From positions 2,356,001 to 2,420,000 of the forward strand of contig NZ_AP019308.1 of NCBI RefSeq assembly GCF_003945345.1: 64,000 nucleotides of DNA, read 5' to 3'. How positions within the stretch are numbered: position 1 is the stretch's first letter; each line of letters opens with the position of its first letter. The stretch is from Paenibacillus baekrokdamisoli. Its GTDB lineage: Bacteria > Bacillota > Bacilli > Paenibacillales > Paenibacillaceae. The position numbers and the translations under genes were made by a program. Positions 8,983 through 18,382 of this stretch are shown here, piece by piece. Below the pieces are notes generated by a model that saw only the letters and a program-made list of their open reading frames with translations, searched no databases and was not told the origin of the DNA.

Positions 8983-9765
8983 CTACATGCAAAAAATATG
9001 CTTGCCAATCGTTTTCACTTGCGGGCGTGACCAAATCCATTTGGAAGTTGCCGTATCCGGATTGAAATAGTAAATGCATCCACCGCTTGGATCAACTCCA
9101 TTAAGCGCTTCTTGTACTGCTTTCTTCGCATTCTCATTTGGTGTCAGCCAAATCTGTCCATCAGCGACAGCAGTGAAGGCACCTGGCTGGAATATAACAC
9201 CAGATATTGTATTCGGAAAACTAGGCGATTTAAGACGATTCAAGATAACCGCAGCAACAGCTACCTGACCGACAAACGGCTCGCCGCGTGATTCTCCATA
9301 CACTGCATTCGCCATCAGCTTCAGATCATTTGCCGATAATCCCAGTTTCGAAGACTTGTCAAGATTCGTACTAGTTGTTTCCTTATTCGGCTGCTTACCC
9401 GCATTTCCTGTAGATGGTGATGGTGTTTCCGCTGTAGAAGGACGCCAGGTTTTCGTTGCTTCCCAGAGCTTAAGCTTCGTCTTCGCACCAACAACGCCAT
9501 CCGATTTCATACCGAATTTCCATTGAAACCAAGTTACTGCTTTCTTCGTCGAAGTACCAAACTGACCATCAACTTTTCCGTCAAAGAAGCCTAAGAATTT
9601 CAATCTACCTTGGAGCTCAGTGACGTCTTTCCCGGAAGTACCTACCTTTAGCGTCGTGCTGCTAAAGGTTTCAGTCGTTTGCCCGCTGCTAGCATGCTTA
9701 AGCGTAAACGCACCGAACAACAGTAGGACAATAACAATCGTTACCGTAATTAATCGATTTCTCAT
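8983..9765 (-). CDS. SleB/CwlJ-type cell wall hydrolase with peptidoglycan-binding domain
   Basis: A 260-residue exported protein. There is one N-terminal membrane segment or signal (about 6-24), a PG_binding_1 domain (VTELQGRLKFLGFFDGKVDG, roughly residues 42-105), a Ser/Thr/Asn linker, and a C-terminal Hydrolase_2 (SleB/CwlJ) domain with GESRGEPFVGQVAVAAVI. SleB is the lytic transglycosylase that opens spore cortex at germination; the family also includes vegetative enzymes. The architecture matches SleB, but no ypeB partner follows. Start ATG 9765 is chosen over an upstream start because the signal sequence begins there. It occupies the position of ymfC-ymfD in B. subtilis. Confidence 0.85.
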   Translation of the reverse strand: MRNRLITVTIVIVLLLFGAFTLKHASSGQTTETFSSTTLKVGTSGKDVTELQGRLKFLGFFDGKVDGQFGTSTKKAVTWFQWKFGMKSDGVVGAKTKLKLWEATKTWRPSTAETPSPSTGNAGKQPNKETTSTNLDKSSKLGLSANDLKLMANAVYGESRGEPFVGQVAVAAVILNRLKSPSFPNTISGVIFQPGAFTAVADGQIWLTPNENAKKAVQEALNGVDPSGGCIYYFNPDTATSKWIWSRPQVKTIGKHIFCM

Positions 9766-9862
9766 TTTCGAATCTGCCTTTCTTCTGCAAGTTATCTTGC
9801 AAAGCAAGCGAAGCATGATACTAGTATGAGAAATCAGTTTGGCTTCTATGCACGAATTTGCC

Positions 9863-12550
9863 TTATGAGCTAATCTTTCCTGCTTCATATTGATCGATCG
9901 TTAAAAGCACTTCCCGCGGCTTGCTTCCTTCGTAGGGTCCAACAATGCTTCTTGCCTCCATTTGATCTATAAGACGGGCAGCACGTGTGTAACCAATCCG
10001 CATCCGACGCTGCAGTAAGGAGACCGATGCTTGCTTGGCTTCGAGTACAATACGAATCGCTTGATCGTACAGCTCATCAAGCATTTCATTATTCTCTGAA
10101 GCAGCATCATCAATTTCAGGAACAAGATCTTCTTTGTATTCTGCTTCCGCTTGACCACGACAGTAGCCAACAACGGATTCAACCTCGTGATCCGATAGGA
10201 ATGCGCCCTGCACCCTAATTGGCTTGGACATTCCGACAGGGAGGAAAAGCATGTCGCCTCGTCCCAGCAGCTTTTCAGCACCAACCATATCTAGAATCGT
10301 CCTTGAATCGACTTGAGAGGATACGCCAAATGCAATCCTCGAAGGGATATTCGCTTTAATGACACCCGTAATAACATCAACGGAAGGCCGCTGAGTTGCA
10401 ATGATAAGATGGATACCAGCCGCACGTGCCATCTGAGCAAGACGGCATATGGAATCCTCAACGTCATTAGCTGCAACCATCATCAAGTCTGCGAGCTCAT
10501 CGACAATAACGACTATGTAAGGTAGAACCGCTGAAGGATTCTCAGCCATTAAAGTATTGTAGCCTTCAATATTACGCGTACCTGATTTGGAGAAAGCTTC
10601 ATATCGCTTTTCCATTTCGACCACGATTTTTTTAAGCGCAAGTGAGGCCCGTCTTGGATCCGTAACTACCGGTGCTAACAAGTGGGGGATGCCATTATAG
10701 ACGTTTAGCTCAACCATTTTGGGATCAATCATAAGGAACTTGACCTCATCTGGCCTAGCTTTATACAAAATACTGGTAATAATGCCGTTAATACAAACGG
10801 ATTTACCAGAACCCGTTGCACCCGCGACGAGTAAATGCGGCATCTTAGCCAAATTTCCTACAATTGTCTGCCCGGAGATATCCCGTCCGAATGCAATCGA
10901 TAGATTCGAAGTCGAATTCAAAAAGGATGGCGTTTCCATAACTTCACGCATTGTGACCATGGACACCTCCGCATTAGGTACTTCGATACCTATAGCGGAT
11001 TTCCCAGGAATCGGCGCTTCCATCCGGATATCCTTCGCTGCTAGTGCAAGAGCGATATCATCAGTTAGACCAACAATCCGACTAACTTTAACACCTGTGG
11101 CTGGCTGCACTTCATAACGAGTTACAGCTGGACCTCTTACAACATCAAGCACCCTGGCTTTGACACCAAAGCTCTCAAGTGTAGCTTCCAGCTTCCGTCT
11201 GGATTCATTAGCATCGCTCATATCGCCCTGTCTCGCGCTTCCACTTGGTCTAGCCAGCAGTGCGAACGATGGAAGCTGATAGGGCTTTTCCACTGGAGGT
11301 CTTGGCACTACCCTTGAACTGCTGTCCTGAGAATCAACCTCTCCTGACTCCATTGCCGGACTCAGCTGCGAAATAGGTATAGACGGCATAGGTTCAGGGA
11401 TCTCATCATCCTCAATATAAGGAGCATCATCAGCTTCGTCATCATTAATAATGAATGCCTCATCTTGAAGTTCTGATGATATTCCATCATTAATAATAGG
11501 AAGTTGACTTATTCCCTCCTCCATTTCCCAAGGAAGGGGGCCAACAGTATCAGGATAACTTGTCGATTCTTGAGTGGGATTGTCTATATTAGGGTTGTTA
11601 TCCGTCCAGTGATTACTCCCAATTTCTTCATCCTCTTCCCAAGGAGCTTGATTACGAGTTTGCCTTGCAATCGGAGACACATGTCCATCCTCCATGAGCC
11701 AATCATTATCATGTCCGGATTGCTGTTCGCCTTCTTGTTCAGGTACCTCATTAAACCAAGAGAAGATCGGAGTTCTCCGTCTATTCCTGCGAGTTGAAGG
11801 CAACTGTTCGTAATCCTCGTCATCATCATCATCGAGGACATCTGCCGTTGGCAATACGTTTCCACGATTATTTGTGGAATTGGATGATGCGGCAAGCGAG
11901 GCTGATCGATTCTGTGGAAAAAGCTTCACACGAAGCAAAGAAAATACGCGTCCCCCACGAAGTCGAACCGATCTACCCAAATCAACATAGGATTTGCCAG
12001 TCAATAACATAATCGAAATCGCGAACATCACGATGAGAATAAACTTCGCCCCAAAGTATCCAAAGAGCCAATATAACAGCGTGTATTGAATAGCCCCAAC
12101 ATAGCCGCCGCTTACTGGTTGTTTCGTGATTGCACCCTCTAATCCTGCTGACGGCGTGTTCACCAGAGCCCCTTTGATGTCATTCCCGAGCTCATGCATA
12201 ATAAAGCCTGCCGTTAAACCGCCTGTCGGCTCTGTCTTCTGATCCATAACGGCAATCGAGCTCATTAACGTAAATCCTAATATCAGCAATACCGCGCCTG
12301 TCTTTCGACTTGACCAGCCTGAAGGCCATGTACGCTTTACCATCACGACAAGACCTATGTAAATACCAACTAACGCAAGTACAAAGTAAAACTTCCCAAG
12401 CAGCAATCCAAATAATTTAGACAAGGAGCGGCCAACTGTCGCTTCACCAGATAAAGCGATAACAGAGACAGTTATAAGCAAAATTCCATAGACTTCATAT
12501 TTGAGACTCGCCCCAAGCGAGTTCTTTTTCCTTTTTCTTTTCTTTGCCAA
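9863..12550 (-). CDS. ftsK: DNA translocase FtsK/SpoIIIE
   Basis: An 895-residue membrane-anchored ATPase that pumps chromosomal DNA through division or sporulation septa. Four or five N-terminal transmembrane helices lie within residues 15-190. A long acidic, low-complexity linker (about 215-430) follows, then the motor with Walker A GATGSGKS near 576-583 and Walker B ending VIVDELADL. The last ~65 residues form the winged-helix gamma domain that reads KOPS/SRS sequences. The TTG start at 12550 has GAGGTGA upstream. Which of SpoIIIE or SftA roles it serves is inferred from position, which is that of spoIIIE. Confidence 0.95.
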   Translation of the reverse strand: MAKKRKRKKNSLGASLKYEVYGILLITVSVIALSGEATVGRSLSKLFGLLLGKFYFVLALVGIYIGLVVMVKRTWPSGWSSRKTGAVLLILGFTLMSSIAVMDQKTEPTGGLTAGFIMHELGNDIKGALVNTPSAGLEGAITKQPVSGGYVGAIQYTLLYWLFGYFGAKFILIVMFAISIMLLTGKSYVDLGRSVRLRGGRVFSLLRVKLFPQNRSASLAASSNSTNNRGNVLPTADVLDDDDDEDYEQLPSTRRNRRRTPIFSWFNEVPEQEGEQQSGHDNDWLMEDGHVSPIARQTRNQAPWEEDEEIGSNHWTDNNPNIDNPTQESTSYPDTVGPLPWEMEEGISQLPIINDGISSELQDEAFIINDDEADDAPYIEDDEIPEPMPSIPISQLSPAMESGEVDSQDSSSRVVPRPPVEKPYQLPSFALLARPSGSARQGDMSDANESRRKLEATLESFGVKARVLDVVRGPAVTRYEVQPATGVKVSRIVGLTDDIALALAAKDIRMEAPIPGKSAIGIEVPNAEVSMVTMREVMETPSFLNSTSNLSIAFGRDISGQTIVGNLAKMPHLLVAGATGSGKSVCINGIITSILYKARPDEVKFLMIDPKMVELNVYNGIPHLLAPVVTDPRRASLALKKIVVEMEKRYEAFSKSGTRNIEGYNTLMAENPSAVLPYIVVIVDELADLMMVAANDVEDSICRLAQMARAAGIHLIIATQRPSVDVITGVIKANIPSRIAFGVSSQVDSRTILDMVGAEKLLGRGDMLFLPVGMSKPIRVQGAFLSDHEVESVVGYCRGQAEAEYKEDLVPEIDDAASENNEMLDELYDQAIRIVLEAKQASVSLLQRRMRIGYTRAARLIDQMEARSIVGPYEGSKPREVLLTIDQYEAGKISS

Positions 12551-12571
12551 GTTCCGTCACCTCTAGTAGCC

Positions 12572-12580
12572 ATTATACCA
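12572..12580 (-). promoter_or_regulatory. Extended -10 promoter candidate for ftsK
   Basis: On the minus strand TGGTATAAT gives a perfect -10 with the extended TG element. No convincing -35 is present. It is ~22 bp before the ftsK TTG start. Confidence 0.5.
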
Positions 12581-12684
12581 TAGGATCAAGTCCCAATGCG
12601 CTACTATTATCCAGCTTTAGCACGGGCCCGTTCCTCAGAATTGCAGGCCAGTCAAGGCTTTGAGCAATTTTCGCAGCCCACTCT

Positions 12685-12906
12685 TTATGTTGCTGTATGA
12701 TACGCGATTATTGATCCTGGAAACAGCTCTGGACGAAGATAGGCATCAAGCGGACAATCCATAAGTCTAACAATTTTCCCTATACCTGGTGAAAGAGGTT
12801 CAATTTGCATTCGAATTTCCCCGACTGTAATATCCAAGTAAGGACCAGGCTGTTCATTAAAACCATCAAAGACTAGCTCGAGCGGCATACAAGTATAAAT
12901 CGTCAT
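12685..12906 (-). CDS. ylzJ: YlzJ-like small protein
   Basis: A 73-residue protein of the YlzJ-like family, function unknown, encoded between tepA and spoIIIE as in Bacillus. It begins [18 protein letters not shown] and ends with the conserved [13 protein letters not shown] segment. The start overlaps the tepA stop by 4 nt (ATGA), which indicates translational coupling. No membrane segment or catalytic motif is visible. Confidence 0.85.
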   Translation of the reverse strand: MTIYTCMPLELVFDGFNEQPGPYLDITVGEIRMQIEPLSPGIGKIVRLMDCPLDAYLRPELFPGSIIAYHTAT

Positions 12907-13655
12907 TGAGGCAGCCCTCCTGTAGACTGAATCGATTGCTTCCGTTGATCAATGAACGTATTGAGCTGACGAAGCGCTTGGCCAATGCCCCCTACTTCAT
13001 CAATAAGTCCATATTTCACAGCATCTACGCCAATAACTGTCGTCCCGATATCACGTGTTAGCTCACCCGTTTTGAACATTAGTTCTTTAAACTTCTCATC
13101 CGTAACATTGGAGTGTGAGGTTACGAAACCCACAACACGCTCCTGCATTTTCTCCAAATACTCAAAAGTTTGAGGCACCCCTATTACGAGGCCATTCAAG
13201 CGAATCGGATGGATGGTCATCGTAGCGGTAGCCGCAATAAAGGATTTATTCGCCGCAACAGCTATAGGCACTCCAATTGAATGCCCACCTCCTAGCACAA
13301 GCGTCACGGTTGGCTTCGTTAATGATGAGATCATCTCCGCAATCGCAAGGCCCGCTTCAACATCACCGCCAACCGTATTGAGCACAATCATGATGCCTTC
13401 GATTTTTGCATTTTGCTCAGCCGCAACAAGCTGAGGAATAAGATGCTCATATTTGGTCGTTTTATTTTGAGGTGGAAGCACCAAATGTCCCTCTACTTGT
13501 CCAATAATGGTCATACAAAAGATGTTAGACTCAGATTGCGGTGTCATTGTCTGTCCAAGCTGCTGAATCGTCTCCACAGTCGGATTAGTAGCCTTTACTG
13601 TATTCGGATCTGGTTGCTCCATTTTAGCGAAATTCTCGTGTTCGTCCTCCCACAT
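12903..13655 (-). CDS. tepA: ClpP-family translocation-enhancing protease TepA
   Basis: A 250-residue ClpP/crotonase-fold serine peptidase, orthologous to B. subtilis TepA (YmfB), which was linked to protein export and spore formation. The nucleophile region [14 protein letters not shown] has Ser in the G-x-S-x-G/A-like position, preceded by [18 protein letters not shown], which forms the oxyanion loop. The N-terminal ~50 residues are polar and poorly conserved. Start ATG 13655 has TAAGGAGGAAA upstream. A possible promoter (TTGCAT-18-CATACT, 13732-13761) precedes it. Confidence 0.92.
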   Translation of the reverse strand: MWEDEHENFAKMEQPDPNTVKATNPTVETIQQLGQTMTPQSESNIFCMTIIGQVEGHLVLPPQNKTTKYEHLIPQLVAAEQNAKIEGIMIVLNTVGGDVEAGLAIAEMISSLTKPTVTLVLGGGHSIGVPIAVAANKSFIAATATMTIHPIRLNGLVIGVPQTFEYLEKMQERVVGFVTSHSNVTDEKFKELMFKTGELTRDIGTTVIGVDAVKYGLIDEVGGIGQALRQLNTFIDQRKQSIQSTGGLPQ

Positions 13656-13731
13656 GCTTGTTTCCTCCTTAAATTTTTTTATCGCTGCTTATGACCTACC
13701 TTTGGATGCCGCCATAATATCGGCTCTGCAT

Positions 13732-13761
13732 AGTATGGAATGGCGCAGTTAAATTATGCAA
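13732..13761 (-). promoter_or_regulatory. Weak sigma-A promoter candidate for tepA
   Basis: TTGCAT (13756-13761) and CATACT (13732-13737) on the minus strand with an 18-bp spacer, ~75 bp before the tepA start. Both boxes deviate from consensus. Confidence 0.35.
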
Positions 13762-13787
13762 AGAGCAGGTAAAGTTACCGTATTGAA

Positions 13788-13885
13788 CAAGAAGAAACGG
13801 CTAGCGCCGTCCTTGGCGGACAAGCAAGTTTCTTCCCAATGTAATATAAGCAGAGTATAGAGCAAACTTATACTTTCTTATATTT
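13788..13885. repeat. Dispersed double-hairpin repeat, copy B
   Basis: 98 bp, in the same orientation and with the same two inverted-repeat modules as copy A; 11 differences in an ungapped alignment. It sits 5 bp beyond the RNase J terminator. Together with that terminator it fills most of the ~310-bp gap between tepA and the RNase J gene. Confidence 0.9.
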
Positions 13886-13890
13886 TAACA

Positions 13891-13945
13891 AAAAGACGAT
13901 CCTCTTCTGGGCATCAAGATACCTGATCAGAAAAGAATCGTCTTT
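13891..13945 (-). terminator. Intrinsic terminator after RNase J gene
   Basis: Outer stem AAGACGAT/ATCGTCTT enclosing a second stem (CTTTTCTG/CAGAAGAG-like), then TTTTTGTT on the minus strand. It starts 21 bp after the stop. Confidence 0.8.
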
Positions 13946-13966
13946 AATTTATCGTTAGTTATAAAA

Positions 13967-15643
13967 TTAAACTTCCATAATGATTGGCAAAATCATTGGG
14001 CGGCGGCGTGTTTGCTCGTATAAGAAACGACCAAGTGCATCCTTCACATTCGTTTTGAGCGAAGCCCATTCATTTACTTTATCATTCATTAGCTTATGCA
14101 GCGTTGTTGTCACGATGCGGTTAGCTTCTTCTAGCAAGCCTTCTGATTCGCGAACATAAACGAAACCACGGGAAATGATGTCTGGACCTGACAGAATTGC
14201 TCCATCCTGCTTACTCAATGTTACTACGACGACAAGGATGCCATCTTGTGACAATAGCTTACGGTCACGAAGAACAATGTTACCTACATCACCAACACCC
14301 AAGCCATCAATAAGAACATTACCTGCTGGTACTTTACTGCCTTTGCGTCCAGCTCCACCTTGGAACTCGACAGTATCTCCATTATCGATAACGAAAATAT
14401 GATCTTTCTCTATGCCAACTGCTTCACCGAGCAGCGCATGTTGACGCAGCATCCGGTATTCACCATGGATAGGAATGAAATATTTCGGTTTAATCAAGTT
14501 TAGCATTAGCTTCAATTCTTCTTGGCTACCATGTCCCGAAACGTGAACGCCTGATACGGAGCCTGGTCCGTAAATAACATTAGCGCCTAAGCGGAACAGT
14601 TCATCCACCGTACGTCCAACGTAACGCTCATTACCTGGGATAGGAGTTGCAGCGATAACAACAGTATCTCCTGGCAAAATATCAATTTTACGGTGAGTCG
14701 AACGCGCCATACGAGTAAGGGCTGACATCGGCTCTCCTTGACTACCAGTAGACAAGACAACAACACGGTCTGCTGCCATTTTGTTAATTTCCTCAGGCTC
14801 GATAAGCATGCCTTCAGGAATGTTCAGATAACCCAGATCGGATGCGATGGAAACAACGTTAACCATACTACGTCCAACCACTACAATTTTTCGTTTTGTC
14901 GCAGCAGCTGCGTTAATAACTTGTTGAATTCGATGTACATTGGAAGCGAAAGTAGCGACTACTACACGTTGAGTTGCTTTACGGAAAATATCTTCAAACT
15001 CTACACCGATATTGCTCTCAGACGGCGTGAATCCCGCACGTTCTGCGTTCGTGCTATCAGACAATAGTGCAAGTACGCCACGTCGACCAATATCCGCAAT
15101 GCGCTGCAAATCTGCATATTGGCTATTAACGGGTGTATGGTCAAATTTAAAGTCACCTGTATGAACAACAGTACCTTCAGGCGTGTCCAAACAAACCCCA
15201 ACAGAGTCAGGAATACTATGGTTCGTTTTGAAGAATGAAGCTGTTATGGTACCTAATTGAACTTCCGAATCCGCATTAATTAGGATGCGTTTCGTATCTC
15301 CCAGCAATCCAGCTTCCTTCAGCTTTCCTTCGATCAAACCTAGGGTAAGCTTCGTACCATAAACGGGTACATTCAGGTGCTTCAATACATAAGGTAATCC
15401 ACCAATATGGTCTTCATGTCCGTGGGTAATAAGGATCGCTCTTACTTTATCCCTATTTTCGGTTAAGTACGTAATATCAGGGATAACAATATCAATTCCT
15501 AGCATATCTTCCTCAGGAAATTTCAAACCAGCATCTACAACGACGATATCGTTGGCATGCTGAACAACATACATATTCTTTCCGATTTCACCGACGCCGC
15601 CCAATGCAAAAATGAGCAACTTATCATTGTTCTTCTTAGACAA
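13967..15643 (-). CDS. Ribonuclease J (RnjB position, intact active site)
   Basis: A 558-residue metallo-beta-lactamase/beta-CASP ribonuclease (5' exo- and endonuclease) for mRNA decay and rRNA processing. The metal-binding motif HGHEDHIGG is intact at 74-82. HTGDFKFDHTP, the beta-CASP signatures (STGSQGEP; VHVSGHGSQEELKLM) and the C-terminal RRRPMILPIIMEV are present. The locus, between dapA and tepA, is that of B. subtilis rnjB, and body sequence such as NVLIDGLGVGDVGNIVLRD resembles J2. From memory, however, B. subtilis J2 has a degenerate HGHDENIGG. I leave the symbol open between rnjA and rnjB. Confidence 0.95.
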   Translation of the reverse strand: MSKKNNDKLLIFALGGVGEIGKNMYVVQHANDIVVVDAGLKFPEEDMLGIDIVIPDITYLTENRDKVRAILITHGHEDHIGGLPYVLKHLNVPVYGTKLTLGLIEGKLKEAGLLGDTKRILINADSEVQLGTITASFFKTNHSIPDSVGVCLDTPEGTVVHTGDFKFDHTPVNSQYADLQRIADIGRRGVLALLSDSTNAERAGFTPSESNIGVEFEDIFRKATQRVVVATFASNVHRIQQVINAAAATKRKIVVVGRSMVNVVSIASDLGYLNIPEGMLIEPEEINKMAADRVVVLSTGSQGEPMSALTRMARSTHRKIDILPGDTVVIAATPIPGNERYVGRTVDELFRLGANVIYGPGSVSGVHVSGHGSQEELKLMLNLIKPKYFIPIHGEYRMLRQHALLGEAVGIEKDHIFVIDNGDTVEFQGGAGRKGSKVPAGNVLIDGLGVGDVGNIVLRDRKLLSQDGILVVVVTLSKQDGAILSGPDIISRGFVYVRESEGLLEEANRIVTTTLHKLMNDKVNEWASLKTNVKDALGRFLYEQTRRRPMILPIIMEV

Positions 15644-15786
15644 GTTTATCTATACCTCCTATAATTTTACGAGATCAAATGCGTCCCGCAAGCAAAGTAT
15701 TCGTTTTTAACAAAAAATTAGTTTTATGGTGTTAATTTTTTGAAATGAAGGGTTTTCATCAGCTAAATTTTGCGAATCAAACTTGG

Positions 15787-15833
15787 CAACTGTTTGTCCC
15801 CTTACTGAATAGAATTCAGCCAAGAAACAGTTG
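15787..15833 (-). promoter_or_regulatory. Bistable hairpin element in the RNase J leader
   Basis: CAACTGTTT (15787-15795) pairs perfectly with AAACAGTTG (15825-15833), enclosing a perfect CTGAAT/ATTCAG hairpin (15805-15819). CTTGG (15782-15786) pairs with CCAAG (15820-15824), and these pairs cross the first stem, so the two folds exclude each other or form a pseudoknot. A further perfect 7-bp hairpin, GTTTCCT/AGGAAAC, is at 15889-15907. All lie between the promoter candidate and the RNase J start. I recognise no known riboswitch. Confidence 0.5.
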
Positions 15834-15989
15834 TCGAATAATCAATAAGAATTACAAGTTATACATCTATACGACAACGTTTCCTCCCACAGGAAACAAT
15901 TGGCTCGTAATTTCCAGCTGTTGCTTTTGGACGCCGCTCCAAACGTTAATCCTTTTTCATATATTTGCCGCACACCGTCACTTGCTTAC

Positions 15990-16019
15990 ATTATACATGA
16001 TTGAAAATGCGAAAAACAA
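15990..16019 (-). promoter_or_regulatory. Sigma-A promoter candidate for RNase J gene
   Basis: TTGTTT (16014-16019), an 18-bp spacer and a perfect TATAAT (15990-15995) on the minus strand. It implies a leader of ~340 nt before the ATG at 15643. This accounts for most of the ~470-bp gap to dapA. Confidence 0.6.
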
Positions 16020-16050
16020 GTAAAGGGCTGAAATCACCAAACAAAAAAGA

Positions 16051-16076
16051 AAAGCCGATGCATTCGCATCGGCTTT
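16051..16076 (-). terminator. Intrinsic terminator after dapA
   Basis: A perfect 11-bp stem AAAGCCGATGC/GCATCGGCTTT with a 4-nt loop, followed by TTCTTTTTTGTTT on the minus strand. It ends the dpaA-to-dapA operon. Confidence 0.9.
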
Positions 16077-16114
16077 GAACGAGTGCGTCAATAGGTAAGG
16101 ATAACGAGAAAATG

Positions 16115-16978
16115 CTAGCTTAGAATCTCACGCAGCGCTGTCATTTCTGTCTCCGTCGCAGCAACAAGTGGCAATCGCACGCTTCCCACAGGAACATTAC
16201 GAATACCTAGTGCTGCTTTAACGAGCACAGGGTTAGGAAGCTCGAATAACTCTTTGAAAATCGGATATAACTGCACATGAAGCTTTGCGGCTTCTCCTAC
16301 ATTTCCTGTCAAATAGGCTTCTATCATCTGTTTCATTTCAGCGCCTACAACATGACTTGCCACGCTAACGATGCCGTAGCCTCCTACAGCAAGCACCGGT
16401 AATGTTACGCTATCATCTCCACTATACAGACGGAATCCTTCAGGTGACCCAGCAATGATCTGTGTAACCTGCTCTAAGGAGGCACATTCCTTTGTAGCGA
16501 CAATATTTGGGAGTTCAGCTAGACGAAGTGTTGTTGCAGCGGTCATGCTTGCAACTGTCCGGCTTGGTACATTGTAAAGGATGATCGGAAGCTGAGTTGA
16601 TTCTGAAATCGCTTTGAAGTGCTGATAAATGCCTTCTTGAGTCGGTTTATTGTAATAGGGAACAACGAGCAGAATGGCGTCAACTCCACAACGCTCTGCT
16701 GCTTGGGTTAGATGAATAGAATGATTAGTATCATTGCTGCCTGTTCCAGCAATGATTTTACACCGACCCTTTGCATGTTCGACTGCAAAGGTGAACAATG
16801 ATTTTTTCTCTTCATCCGTTAAAGTGGGAGATTCCCCAGTTGTCCCAGAGACAACAATGCTATCGCTTTTTTGATCGTCAATTAAATAGTCAATTAACTG
16901 GCCCGTAGCAGTCCAATCAATCGCACCACTCGCATCGAATGGAGTGACCATCGCGGTAACTAATCTTCCGAAATCCAT
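16115..16978 (-). CDS. dapA: 4-hydroxy-tetrahydrodipicolinate synthase
   Basis: A 287-residue TIM-barrel aldolase that condenses pyruvate with aspartate semialdehyde, the first committed step of lysine/diaminopimelate synthesis. Its product is also the immediate source of dipicolinate. The Schiff-base Lys163 (ATKECA), Tyr135 (LYNVPSR) and the pyruvate-binding GTTGE at 45-49 are present. It is the last gene of the dpaA-dpaB-asd-dapG-dapA operon and is followed by a strong terminator. Two similar hairpins lie between it and dapG. Confidence 0.97.
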   Translation of the reverse strand: MDFGRLVTAMVTPFDASGAIDWTATGQLIDYLIDDQKSDSIVVSGTTGESPTLTDEEKKSLFTFAVEHAKGRCKIIAGTGSNDTNHSIHLTQAAERCGVDAILLVVPYYNKPTQEGIYQHFKAISESTQLPIILYNVPSRTVASMTAATTLRLAELPNIVATKECASLEQVTQIIAGSPEGFRLYSGDDSVTLPVLAVGGYGIVSVASHVVGAEMKQMIEAYLTGNVGEAAKLHVQLYPIFKELFELPNPVLVKAALGIRNVPVGSVRLPLVAATETEMTALREILS

Positions 16979-16998
16979 TATGACTCCTCCTAAAAGTT

Positions 16999-17060
16999 TT
17001 CCGAAGGAAAACTCACTTCGGAAGGGATGCTTATGTGCTCCGAAGGAAATAAACTTCGGA
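16999..17060. repeat. Twin hairpins between dapG and dapA
   Basis: Two similar inverted repeats: TTCCGAAG...CTTCGGAA (16999-17023) and TCCGAAG...CTTCGGA (17039-17060). They fill the 113-bp gap just upstream of the dapA ribosome-binding site. There is no T-run, so they are not typical terminators. Confidence 0.75.
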
Positions 17061-17091
17061 AGATTTATCTTTTATAAAAACCATTCATGGA

Positions 17092-18306
17092 TTATTCATG
17101 TAATGTAAATTTAGCATGAAGGGATTGCAGTGCCTTAGCCATAAAGGACTCCCTTACTAGCACCCAAATCGTTGTGTTGGAATCGGCTGATTGTAGAATT
17201 GGTATTCCCTCTTCCGTCAGCGCCTCCACAATACGAGCCATAATCCCCGGAACACCATTCATTCCGCCGCCAATTACAGATATTTTTGCACATCCATTTA
17301 CAGCTATAGGAAAATAACCGATATTATGAAGAACAGAAACAGCTTGATCGGCATCAGAATCAAACACCGTGTATATAGCGCCACCAGGGTTAACATTAAT
17401 AAAATCAACACTAATATGATGCTGGGCCATGGCCTGAAACACCTGCAGCTGCATATCTGTATGACCATCCTGAGCATGGACTGTAATTTGCGTAATTCCG
17501 CTCACGTGGGCAACGCCAGTCACATATCGGTCTCTCACAATTGCGGATTGCTCTGCATCTAAAATATCAGTTACAAGTGTCCCCTCGTCCTCTGAGAACG
17601 TCGAGCGCACGCGCAATGGTATTCGAGCTTGTTGAGCAATTTCAACTGCACGAGGGTGAATAACTTTTGCACCTTGTCGTGCCATATTACAAATCTCCGC
17701 ATAGCCTACAACAGATAGAGGGCGTGCATCCTTTACAATTCGAGGGTCAGCGGTGAGAATCCCGTTCACATCGGTATAGATATCAATTCGTTCTGCGTGC
17801 AATGCAGCACCGAGGGCTGTCGCAGACGTATCACTTCCGCCTCGGCCAAGAGTCGTCAAGTCCCCAGTTTCTGTAACCCCTTGAAACCCAGTGACAATGA
17901 CCACTTGTCCCTCTTGCAAAGCTTTTTGAATCGTTTCTGTTCGAATTTCTAGTATGCGAGCCCGACCGAATTGACTATCTGTGACTATGCCAGCTTTTCC
18001 ACCTGTTAGGACAATAGAGGGAATGGAATGTGAGCGCAGCATACTGCATAACACAGAAGCAGCAATGATTTCGCCACAGCCAAGCAGCAAATCTCGTTCT
18101 CTTGGCGGAAGTGCATCACCATGATCGCGTATAAGTGTCAATAATGTATCCGTAGCATAGGGCTCGCCTTTTCGCCCCATTGCAGAGACGACAACGACAA
18201 GATCTACCTGTCGTTGTCGTTCTCTTCGAATATGGCCGAGTACAAATTCTCTTGCTTCATCAGTAGAAAGTGATGTGCCACCAAATTTTTGTATGAGGAT
18301 ACCCAT
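17092..18306 (-). CDS. dapG: Aspartokinase (DapG type)
   Basis: A 404-residue aspartate kinase, the first step of the aspartate pathway. The N-terminus has KFGGTSLS (residues 7-14). The kinase domain continues to about 240 with TLGRGGSDTSATALGAAL for substrate binding. Two C-terminal ACT domains (about 265-400) provide allosteric control. By locus it is aspartokinase I (DapG), the diaminopimelate-sensitive isozyme that serves spore cortex and dipicolinate needs in Bacillus. The effector specificity here is inferred from synteny only. Confidence 0.96.
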   Translation of the reverse strand: MGILIQKFGGTSLSTDEAREFVLGHIRRERQRQVDLVVVVSAMGRKGEPYATDTLLTLIRDHGDALPPRERDLLLGCGEIIAASVLCSMLRSHSIPSIVLTGGKAGIVTDSQFGRARILEIRTETIQKALQEGQVVIVTGFQGVTETGDLTTLGRGGSDTSATALGAALHAERIDIYTDVNGILTADPRIVKDARPLSVVGYAEICNMARQGAKVIHPRAVEIAQQARIPLRVRSTFSEDEGTLVTDILDAEQSAIVRDRYVTGVAHVSGITQITVHAQDGHTDMQLQVFQAMAQHHISVDFINVNPGGAIYTVFDSDADQAVSVLHNIGYFPIAVNGCAKISVIGGGMNGVPGIMARIVEALTEEGIPILQSADSNTTIWVLVRESFMAKALQSLHAKFTLHE

Positions 18307-18382
18307 GTCAAACCTCCGTATCCGGGCGGTAAGACGTTTGCCGGATCGTTACCTGTTAGACGATCTGCTTTTGTTCAAGAAA

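Noticed and set aside
15644..16050. Lysine or other known riboswitch near dapA or the RNase J gene
   Set aside because: I could not find conserved core sequences of the lysine, SAM, FMN, glycine or T-box classes; the structure seen does not match a class I know.
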